A stretch of DNA of 10,739 nucleotides from Verrucomicrobia bacterium 12-59-8 (GTDB lineage: Bacteria > Verrucomicrobiota > Verrucomicrobiae > Verrucomicrobiales > Verrucomicrobiaceae), in contig NCCR01000266.1 of NCBI GenBank assembly GCA_002279765.1, positions 1 to 10,739 on the forward strand, in the 5' to 3' direction. The notes under the pieces are model-generated. The model had not been told where the DNA came from, searched no databases, and was given only the letters and a program-made list of their open reading frames with translations. A program made the translations under genes and the position numbers. This document shows positions 1 to 5,730 of the stretch, piece by piece (position 1 is the first letter of the stretch; the number at the start of each line of letters is the position of its first letter).

Positions 1-2
1 CA

Positions 3-491
3 CCGCTGCCCTACACCGACACCAAGCCGGTGGGCCATGCAGATTTCTATTTCGCCACCAATGCCACCTTCCGCTTCATCCAGCGGCATCACGGTGAAGA
101 CGCATTGAAAAAATACTGGCGCGACATCGGCACCAGCTACTACCGCCCCGTCGCGCTGAAATGGGCGGAGCAGGGGATGCACGGCGTGGCAGACTACTGG
201 CGCGCCTTTTTCAAGGCAGAGCCAGGGGCAGAGGTCGAGGTCATCGAATCCTCCGATGAAGTGCAGCTCGAAGTCAAACGCTGCCCCGCCATCCATCATC
301 TGCGCGAGCACGACCGCGCCATCGTCCCCAATTTCTGCCAGCATTGCTTCTATGTCAGCGAGGCCATCGCCGAGCCCGCTGGCCTGACCGTTCGCATTTG
401 CGGCGGCAACGGCGCCTGCACCCAGCGCTTCATCAAACGAACAGCGGAAGCCGCTCCGCAAAACCTGGAGGACATCGCCACAGCATCATGA
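3..491 (+). CDS. Cysteine-motif protein of unknown function, copy 1 (5' partial)
   Basis: The frame is open to the left edge with no stop, reading LPYTDTKPV before the first possible internal start (GTG at 30), so the true start probably lies upstream of the window. At least 153 residues are visible from that GTG. I do not recognise the family with certainty; a distant relation to L-2-amino-thiazoline-4-carboxylic acid hydrolase-like proteins is possible. Counting from the GTG, the N-terminal half is helical and aromatic-rich (FRFIQRHHGEDALKKYW). The C-terminal half has C85-P, a CQHC pair (C103, C106), then C124 and C130 in a glycine-rich turn, which resembles a metal or Fe-S site. There is no signal peptide or membrane segment in the visible part. 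The stop overlaps the start of the next gene (ATGA), and that gene is a paralogue with the same Cys spacing, so the two are probably translated together and may form a heterodimer (inference). Confidence 0.75.
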   Translation, partial: PLPYTDTKPVGHADFYFATNATFRFIQRHHGEDALKKYWRDIGTSYYRPVALKWAEQGMHGVADYWRAFFKAEPGAEVEVIESSDEVQLEVKRCPAIHHLREHDRAIVPNFCQHCFYVSEAIAEPAGLTVRICGGNGACTQRFIKRTAEAAPQNLEDIATAS

Positions 492-1042
492 TCGGTTGTT
501 ACGACTTCTGCGGACACTACGAGTGGACCTTCGAATGGCTCCGTGCGCAGGGCGGCCATGACCTCGTGCGCGCCTACTGGGACGAAGCCATCCATCAGGA
601 CTCCCAGCTCCACGCCTCAAAGCTCATCGAAGCCAAAGGCATCGAAGGCATGAAGGAATACTGGGGCCCCACCCTCGCGGACGAAGGCGCGGTTTACGAG
701 CGCACCGTCACCGACGACGTCTTCCGCATCGACATGCACGAATGTCCGTCCAAGGGCTTTCTCATCCGCAACGACTTGAATCAATACAAGGACTACTGCG
801 ACCACTGCATGGGCTGGATCGGACCGCTGATGAAGGAGGCCGGATTTGTCATCGACCACGAGCACAACCACTGCGGCCAGTGCTGGTGGGAAATGCGCCG
901 CAAGAACGACTCCACTCCACCCAGCGCTCCCGGAGCACTCAGCGGTGCAGGGGATGTACGCTTGCGTCCCGGCTGGAAATCACCCCACACTGACCACTAT
1001 GCACATGCCACAGATCCCGATGACAAAACGAGTGTTGTTTAG
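488..1042 (+). CDS. Cysteine-motif protein of unknown function, copy 2
   Basis: 184 aa. The ATG at 488 overlaps the TGA of the preceding gene in an ATGA arrangement, which fixes the start and implies translational coupling. It is clearly a paralogue of the preceding product: a YDFCGHYEWTFEWL N-terminus, a GIEGMKEYW segment matching GMHGVADYW, then C86-P, CDHC (C104, C107), and C129/C132. The spacing from the CP cysteine to the CxHC pair is 18 residues in both proteins. A further motif, HEHNHCGQCWWE (about 124-135), adds possible metal ligands. It appears cytoplasmic, with no signal peptide or membrane segment. Residues after about 139 (NDSTPPSAPGALSG onward) are proline- and polar-rich, have no counterpart in copy 1, and overlap the 5' end of the kelch gene, so the tail may be recent or non-functional. 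Function unknown; a redox, hydrolase or metal-binding role is only a guess. Confidence 0.75.
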   Translation: MIGCYDFCGHYEWTFEWLRAQGGHDLVRAYWDEAIHQDSQLHASKLIEAKGIEGMKEYWGPTLADEGAVYERTVTDDVFRIDMHECPSKGFLIRNDLNQYKDYCDHCMGWIGPLMKEAGFVIDHEHNHCGQCWWEMRRKNDSTPPSAPGALSGAGDVRLRPGWKSPHTDHYAHATDPDDKTSVV

Positions 1043-2111
1043 CATGGTCGGACTCAACTCGCGCAAGCGTTCTGGAGTGCGCCAGTCCTCTGGCGCTTTC
1101 GTCCGTCCGCTGGCCTGCGGAAAGCTCCCGCGGACTAAAGTAATCCACAACGCTCTCAGGGTTCTATGCACCGTGATGTTAGCCTCACTCACCTGCGCCG
1201 CGCATGCCGCAGACTGGGCCCAGCTCCCACCTCTCCCCGAACCAAACGGCGGCTTCATCTGCGGTGCGGCAAACGGCAAGATCGTTGTCGTCGGCGGCAC
1301 CAACTGGGAAGGCGGCACGAAACACTGGCTGCGCGCCATTCATCAGTTTGATCCCGTGTCGGGCAAGTGGACCAAGCTCCGCGATCTGGACAGCCCGGTA
1401 GCCTATGGAATCCGGATCCAGCAAGGCCCTGCTTTCGCCTATCTGGGCGGAACCGATGGTCAGCGGCCGCTCAAAGCGGTTGCGGTGCTCGAAGGAAGCA
1501 AAACCAGCGTGCAGGTGCCCGCCTTGCCAGATGCAGTGGTTCTGGCTGCCGGAGGTGAGGTCGCTGGCAGGCAGATCATCGTCGGCGGCACCGATGATCC
1601 GATGAATCTCGCTGGCGTGCAGCGCGCTGTGCATGCCGTGGAATTCATCAGTGGAAACTGGCAGGTGAAAAAAATGGACGACTATCCCGGCAAACCTTTT
1701 GCCGTCGCAGCCTCGGCAGTGGTGGGAGATGAACTCTTCGTCTTCGGCGGGATGAATTACGAGGCAGCCACGAAGCAACCCGTGAACGCGACGGAAGCCT
1801 ATGCGTTCTCCCCAGCGAAGAATACCTGGCGCAAATTGCAGCCACTCGCCGTCGCCAATCGCGGTCTGTCTGCGGTCGCGCTCGATGATCAGCACATCTA
1901 CCTCGCGGGCGGCTACGAGGACGAATTCACCACCGCTGGTATGATCTATGATGTGAAGGCGGACACCTATCGAAAAGCGCAATCCCTGCCATATGCAGCG
2001 ATGGTTGGCTTGGTGAAACTCGACGCCTTCGTCTATTGCTTCGGCGGAGAAGACAAAAAACAATCCCGCACCGACAAGTTCTTCCGCATCTCCATCGCAG
2101 AGCTAAAGTAG
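1020..2111 (+). CDS. Exported kelch-repeat beta-propeller protein, NanM-like
   Basis: 363 aa from the ATG at 1020. Six Gly-Gly kelch signatures occur at about 92, 143, 189, 243, 297 and 342, each followed by a strand with a Trp or Tyr, predicting a six-bladed propeller. Six-bladed kelch proteins include the bacterial N-acetylneuraminate epimerase NanM, and the opening PLPEPNGGF...VVGGTNW resembles that group, but the substrate is not shown. A hydrophobic stretch ending in TCAAHA-AD (about 46-64) looks like a signal peptide with an AxA cleavage site, so the mature protein is probably periplasmic or extracellular. The start is uncertain. ATG 1020 overlaps the previous gene by 23 bp and gives a leader in which residues 18-40 are encoded by a repeat element. 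The next ATG (1176) would leave only 11 residues before the cleavage site, too short for export. The gene faces the oxidoreductase/aldolase operon convergently. Confidence 0.8.
   Translation: MTKRVLFSMVGLNSRKRSGVRQSSGAFVRPLACGKLPRTKVIHNALRVLCTVMLASLTCAAHAADWAQLPPLPEPNGGFICGAANGKIVVVGGTNWEGGTKHWLRAIHQFDPVSGKWTKLRDLDSPVAYGIRIQQGPAFAYLGGTDGQRPLKAVAVLEGSKTSVQVPALPDAVVLAAGGEVAGRQIIVGGTDDPMNLAGVQRAVHAVEFISGNWQVKKMDDYPGKPFAVAASAVVGDELFVFGGMNYEAATKQPVNATEAYAFSPAKNTWRKLQPLAVANRGLSAVALDDQHIYLAGGYEDEFTTAGMIYDVKADTYRKAQSLPYAAMVGLVKLDAFVYCFGGEDKKQSRTDKFFRISIAELK
1071..1140 (+). repeat. Hairpin-rich intergenic repeat element, read through in frame by the kelch leader
   Basis: The segment holds a perfect 7-bp hairpin (GCGCCAG at 1079-1085, loop TCCT, CTGGCGC at 1090-1096). 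It also holds a second inverted pair, GTCCGC (1105-1110) with GCGGAC (1130-1135), with a competing inner pair GCGG/CCGC (1117-1120 and 1128-1131). It ends in GGACTAAAG, resembling the CGACTAAAAG end of the element at 9778-9831. From memory, similar segments occur dispersed in Verrucomicrobia genomes, but there is only one copy of this type in the window. The encoded peptide (about SGVRQSSGAFVRPLACG) looks like translated repeat rather than protein domain. Confidence 0.55.
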
Positions 2112-2127
2112 TCATGAGCTTTAGCTC
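2100..2127 (+). terminator. 9-bp inverted repeat spanning the kelch stop codon
   Basis: GAGCTAAAG (2100-2108) and CTTTAGCTC (2119-2127) are perfect reverse complements with a 10-nt loop that includes the TAG stop. No T-run follows, so this is not a textbook intrinsic terminator. Its place between convergent genes and its overlap with the palindromic element make a 3'-end or processing structure plausible. Confidence 0.35.
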
Positions 2128-2167
2128 GTTCCGGGAGCCGGGCGAGCTTCCCCCACACGAACCAAAG
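2116..2167. repeat. Palindromic intergenic element, copy A
   Basis: This fills most of the 63-bp gap between two convergent genes. It begins GAGCTTTAGCTCGTTCCGG, which matches 18 of 19 bases at the start of the element at 9778. Internal pairing includes AGCTCG (2123-2128) with CGAGCT (2143-2148), GGGAGC with GCTTCCC (2133-2138 and 2146-2152, one bulge), and an outer CTTT/AAAG pair. The whole forms an imperfect cruciform-like palindrome of REP/MITE size with no coding capacity. It could end transcription from both sides (inference). Confidence 0.65.
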
Positions 2168-2174
2168 ACGAAAA

Positions 2175-2951
2175 CTACTTCGCCGTATACCCGCCATCGA
2201 TCGGCAAATTCACTCCGGTGATGTATTTCGAGGCATCGCTCAGCAGAAAGATGACAGCGCCACCCAGATCGTTTTCATCCGCCATGCGCCCCAGCATCGT
2301 GTGCTCACAGTAGCGCTGCAAAAACGGCTCAGGCTGATTGTTGAAGAAGCCTCCCGGCGCGAGGTTGTTCACCCGCACCCCCTGCGGCCCATAGAGCGCC
2401 GCATAAAAGCGCGTGAGGTTCTCCATGCCTCCCTTGTGAAAGAAATAATCCGGCGGCATGTCGCCCATGTTGGTTCCGGTATAAAGTTCGTAGCTCGGAC
2501 CGATCATCCCCTGGATGCTGCCGATATTCACAATGCTGCCGCGTCCGGCGGTGGCCATCGTCTGGCCAAAGTGCCTGTGCATGAGCATGACGCCAGTGGC
2601 ATTGACGCGCATGGATTCCGCAAACTGCTCCGCCGCGCCGTTCGCGCCTTTCATCGGACGCAGCACTGCGTTGTTCACCAGTCCATGCAACGGGCCAAAC
2701 TTGGCGGTAATGCGCTCGTGCAGCGCCACCACGGAAGCTTCATCTCCCTGGTCGAGCGCTTCTGCGAAGACGCGATACCCCTTGGCCGTCTCTTCATCCG
2801 CCACCGTTTGCAGCTTCGCGGTGTCACGCGATGCCATGATCAGCGTGGCGCCCGCCTGTGCCAGCATGGCAGCCAAGCCACGCCCATAGAGACCGGCACC
2901 CCCGGTGAGGAGAACAGTCTTATCGCGCAGAGAAAAGAGATCGGAGGACAT
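2175..2951 (-). CDS. SDR-family oxidoreductase, PtmA-like (last gene of four-gene operon)
   Basis: 258 aa, NAD(P)-dependent short-chain dehydrogenase/reductase. The nucleotide-binding motif at 16-23, TGGAGLYG, has the TGxxGxxG spacing. NNAV at 93-96 replaces NNAG. The catalytic set is S145, Y169 and K173 (YFFHK). Ser-to-Tyr spacing is 24 residues against about 13 in classical SDRs, caused by an insert with YELYTGTNMGDMPPDY. That insert and the C-terminal NNQPEPFLQRY/LLSDASKYITG/DGGY resemble PtmA-type SDRs known from legionaminic acid loci in Campylobacter, though no nonulosonate synthase or cytidylyltransferase is present here. The gene lies 5 nt downstream of the aldolase gene, so it is co-transcribed. 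It probably acts in the cytoplasm on a hydroxyl or keto group of a sugar or sugar acid. Substrate unknown. Confidence 0.9.
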   Translation of the reverse strand: MSSDLFSLRDKTVLLTGGAGLYGRGLAAMLAQAGATLIMASRDTAKLQTVADEETAKGYRVFAEALDQGDEASVVALHERITAKFGPLHGLVNNAVLRPMKGANGAAEQFAESMRVNATGVMLMHRHFGQTMATAGRGSIVNIGSIQGMIGPSYELYTGTNMGDMPPDYFFHKGGMENLTRFYAALYGPQGVRVNNLAPGGFFNNQPEPFLQRYCEHTMLGRMADENDLGGAVIFLLSDASKYITGVNLPIDGGYTAK

Positions 2952-2956
2952 GGCGG

Positions 2957-3700
2957 TTACTTGGATTTGTAAATCGAATCACTGGCAGTCGCTGCGTCCG
3001 CGCCGCCGAAATCGCCCGCCAACTTCTTGAACGCGTTGCCGAGTTCGATCACATCGGCACCCAGGGTGAAGACCCGCGTGCCTTCAGCGATGAGCTGGTC
3101 TTTCTGACCAAAGAGCGAGGCCACGGCAGGATACTTGCCATGCTTGAGCGCCGCAGCAGCGACCCGTTTGCGTGCAGCGACAACTTCGGGATGCGTCGCC
3201 TGCCCGAGCTTGCCAATGCGATGGCTGAAATCTCCCGCGCCGAAGAGCAGCATGTCAAACCCAGGCACAGCGGCGATCTCCTCCACCACTTCGAGCGCCT
3301 CAGGGCTTTCGATCTGGAGGATGACGTTGCCGGCATCCAGTGCCTTGCTGCCGAGCGGGCGGCAGCGCACCATGTCCACCACATTGCGGGCTTCATCAGC
3401 GCTGGTCACATGCGGCACCATGATCCCCGTGGCATCGCACTCAAACGGCTTCACGTACTCGCTGTATCCGCCTTTATTCACACGGACGATGGTGTCCATG
3501 TCGTAGAGCTTTGCGGCGCGCACCTGATGCTCTAGATTGAGCCAGCTATTGGGCACATGTTCATTGCACAGCCACACGGCGCTGGCACCCGAGAGCCCCG
3601 CAAGCTCGACGATGCGCGGATCTCCCATGTTGAGCTTCAGGACAGTGCTGTTTTTTCCATCGCGAAGTTCGCGGAGGATGCGGGAGGGGCGTAGTTTCAT
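2957..3700 (-). CDS. HpcH/HpaI aldolase / citrate lyase family protein
   Basis: 247 aa, about the family's usual length. Residues matching the HpaI-type metal-dependent class II pyruvate aldolase active site are visible: H48 (NEHVPNSW), R73 (DTIVRVN), E131 (LQIESPEAL) as one metal ligand, and D157 (GAGDFSHRIG) as the other. SEYVKPFECDATGIMVPHV is the typical core strand-loop. Family members cleave 2-keto-3-deoxy sugar acids or related 4-hydroxy-2-keto acids to pyruvate and an aldehyde. The precise substrate cannot be read from the sequence. The ATG overlaps the TGA of the upstream Gfo/Idh gene (ATGA) and the SDR gene follows 5 nt after its stop. In this operon it is the likely C-C bond cleaving step after one or more oxidations (inference). 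Cytoplasmic. Confidence 0.9.
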   Translation of the reverse strand: MKLRPSRILRELRDGKNSTVLKLNMGDPRIVELAGLSGASAVWLCNEHVPNSWLNLEHQVRAAKLYDMDTIVRVNKGGYSEYVKPFECDATGIMVPHVTSADEARNVVDMVRCRPLGSKALDAGNVILQIESPEALEVVEEIAAVPGFDMLLFGAGDFSHRIGKLGQATHPEVVAARKRVAAAALKHGKYPAVASLFGQKDQLIAEGTRVFTLGADVIELGNAFKKLAGDFGGADAATASDSIYKSK

Positions 3701-4659
3701 GAGTGTGTTTCGGCCAGGACGTCGGCGATTTGAATGAGCGCGCCATTCTGCTCGCGGCTGCGGCGTCCGGCAATGATGACCGCCATGAGTTCTACAGTTT
3801 CGCCGAAGGGCAGGGGACGGGCCCCCGTTTGGAGCATGTCGATAAACGCGACAAGCTGCCCACGGAAGGCGTGGTAGGTGTCAGTAAGCCGAAGCGGCAG
3901 CGCGCCCTTGGTGCCGTAGAGATGCACCGCGCCAAAGCTGCCATACGCATCATGGATCGCCCCAATCGTGACACGCACTCCACTGCGATGCGTGAGATGC
4001 ATGACATCGCCTCCGGCATCGCTGAGCGCCTGCACGGTCAGGAACCCAGTGCCTAGCAGCGGTTCGATCGCTTCAAGGGCATGGATGCCATAGCGCTCCC
4101 AGCTCTTGCAGGTGAAACTGGTGATCCAGCGCAGATCGCCAAGCTGCGTGCGCTGTTCATCGCTCAGTCTCATCTCCGGCGCATAGCGCATGCCGCTGGT
4201 GGAAAGGATCGTAGCTCCCGCTTTATGCCACTTCACAAACTGCCGCAGGTCAGCGATGTTCGTCGCCATCGGCTTGTCCACAAACACGGGCAGCCCGGCA
4301 TCAATGAAAGGATCCACGCGGCGGATGTGATCATCGCCATCGTCGGTCGAAACAATCACCGCATCGACATGACCGATGACATCTTCCGCCTTCGCGACGA
4401 TGTTCGGAATCAAGCTCGCCGCAGCGACCTTCGGCGCATCCGCAGGATCATCCGTCCAAAGGTGAGTCACCCGTGCGCCAGGAATTTCCATGGTCGCCAG
4501 CGGCTGCTTGCTAAGATAGGCGATGATGCCTGCATACGGACACTGGGCCATGGCGGCGGGATCGTAGCCATTGATGATCGCGCTCCACGAATAGGGGTGG
4601 CCGTTGCCCTCGATCATGCCCAGCATCGCCAGGCGGAGTACTTTGCCACTGCTGCTCAT
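3697..4659 (-). CDS. Gfo/Idh/MocA family oxidoreductase (second operon gene)
   Basis: 320 aa. It has the overall Gfo/Idh/MocA pattern: an N-terminal dinucleotide fold, the VFVDKP motif at 126-130 with the catalytic lysine, and a C-terminal sugar-binding half with His193 (GIHALEAIEPLLG) where the family's catalytic histidine is expected. The nucleotide-binding loop is unusual: after the first strand (LRLAMLG) comes MIEGNGHPYSW in place of a canonical GxGxxG, followed by an insert (YDPAAMAQCPYAG). A loop of this kind suggests altered cofactor or ligand handling, or an enzyme subfamily with an extra substrate lid (inference). It overlaps by 4 bp with both neighbours (ATGA), so it is translationally coupled within the operon. 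Likely a cytoplasmic NAD(P)-dependent dehydrogenase or epimerase-type enzyme acting on a sugar derivative. Confidence 0.88.
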   Translation of the reverse strand: MSSSGKVLRLAMLGMIEGNGHPYSWSAIINGYDPAAMAQCPYAGIIAYLSKQPLATMEIPGARVTHLWTDDPADAPKVAAASLIPNIVAKAEDVIGHVDAVIVSTDDGDDHIRRVDPFIDAGLPVFVDKPMATNIADLRQFVKWHKAGATILSTSGMRYAPEMRLSDEQRTQLGDLRWITSFTCKSWERYGIHALEAIEPLLGTGFLTVQALSDAGGDVMHLTHRSGVRVTIGAIHDAYGSFGAVHLYGTKGALPLRLTDTYHAFRGQLVAFIDMLQTGARPLPFGETVELMAVIIAGRRSREQNGALIQIADVLAETHS

Positions 4660-5645
4660 GAAAGGATGATGGGAAGGCCGGTGGCGGTGGATTCCAGCGC
4701 TGCCCGATTGAAGCGCAGCGTCTGCACCGCCTCATCAAACGTGCAAAGCTGGCAGTCCTTGCCCTCCATGCCGTCGAGGAAAGCATTCGCCTGAGCGATG
4801 AAGAGATCGTCTCTTTCAAGCGGAGGAGGCGTGTGCCAGGTCCACGCGGTCTCACCGAGTTTGATGGTGCCCCAGCGCTGCGCATGGGATTCGATCTTCA
4901 CACTGCCATGCTCGCAATGAATTTCGAAAATGGCTTCGTTCGCAGCCTGAAACTGAGTCATCGCATAGCTGGCAAGCACATCGCCATGACGCGCAGTAAC
5001 ATTCACAGTGTCCTCCACCGTCACTCCTTCGAGCTGCTGATGCGCAGCATCACAAAACACACGCGTCATCGGTCCGATCATCCACTCCATGGCATTGACC
5101 AGATGCGTGAGGGCATCCTGAATGGCGCCGCCGCCCGTTTCATGTCGCGCATAATAGATGTCTCGATACGCAGGCCGAAACGTCGGGAAGTGCTGGCCGG
5201 CCACCACGCTCACGTGCAGCGGCTTTCCAAAGGAGCCCGCTTTTAAGAACTCACGCGCCGCCACGATCCACGGGAAGCAGTGATAAACATACGCCACGGC
5301 CACAAACCGGCCGCTGCTGACGATGGCAGCGCGCGTTTCCTCAATGCCATCAAGTGTGACTGACAGCGGCTTTTCGATCAGCAGCGCCGCGCCGTGGGCC
5401 GCACCCTCCCGGGCGATGGCCAGATGGGTATGTGCAGGCGTGCAGACGACCAGCGCGTCGAACTTCTGCGCCGTGAGAGCCGCCGCAAAACTGCTGAATG
5501 ATGGCACGCCATAGCGCTGGCTGACTTCGTTCAGCAGCGTGGCATTCGCATCACAGACACTGACGGCACAGCGTCCGGTCTGCTGAAAGCAGCGCAGATG
5601 GCGCTCGCCAATGCTGCCGCAGCCGATGATGAGGATGGAATGCAT
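4656..5645 (-). CDS. Gfo/Idh/MocA family oxidoreductase (first operon gene)
   Basis: 329 aa, a canonical family member. The Rossmann motif IIGCGSIGERH (6-16) has GxGxxG, EKP lies at 91-93 (LLIEKPLS), and GGGAIQDALTH (171-181) supplies the D177/H181 pair seen in sugar dehydrogenases of this family. The loop GQHFPTFRPAYRDIYY (150-165) before the GGG motif resembles members found in surface-sugar and nonulosonate gene sets, but this is a weak guide. The ATG at 5645 is the first in frame after an 85-bp gap from the DUF1592 gene on the same strand, so the operon may start here or be read through from it. The stop overlaps the next ATG by 4 bp. It is only distantly similar to the second Gfo/Idh product, so the two are probably two enzymatic steps rather than a recent duplication. 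Confidence 0.92.
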   Translation of the reverse strand: MHSILIIGCGSIGERHLRCFQQTGRCAVSVCDANATLLNEVSQRYGVPSFSSFAAALTAQKFDALVVCTPAHTHLAIAREGAAHGAALLIEKPLSVTLDGIEETRAAIVSSGRFVAVAYVYHCFPWIVAAREFLKAGSFGKPLHVSVVAGQHFPTFRPAYRDIYYARHETGGGAIQDALTHLVNAMEWMIGPMTRVFCDAAHQQLEGVTVEDTVNVTARHGDVLASYAMTQFQAANEAIFEIHCEHGSVKIESHAQRWGTIKLGETAWTWHTPPPLERDDLFIAQANAFLDGMEGKDCQLCTFDEAVQTLRFNRAALESTATGLPIILS

Positions 5646-5681
5646 GAGCCGGAGTAAACGCCGCCCAAGGTCCGATCAAAG

Positions 5682-5711
5682 AAAAATGATCTGGTCTGGT
5701 GAAGGAACCAG
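5682..5711 (-). terminator. Possible weak terminator after the DUF1592 gene
   Basis: Reading the minus strand, CTGGT (5711-5707), loop TCCTTC, ACCAG (5700-5696) forms a 5-bp stem, and TTTTT follows about nine bases later (5686-5682). The stem is short and the T-run is displaced, so this is a weak candidate. Confidence 0.22.
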
Positions 5712-5730
5712 CGCATGGGCCTTCGCACTA

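Noticed and set aside
1185..2063. A 292-codon minus-strand open frame opposite the kelch gene
   Set aside because: No motif or family resemblance, and it lies wholly within the well-supported kelch gene.
4081..4794. A 237-codon plus-strand open frame opposite the Gfo/Idh genes
   Set aside because: It is Arg/His/Asp-rich antisense translation crossing the junction of two real coupled genes.
5653..5679. A TTGATC/TTTACT promoter-like pair upstream of the first Gfo/Idh gene on the minus strand
   Set aside because: The spacing is 15 bp, the -10 match is poor, and it lies only about 8 bases from the start codon.
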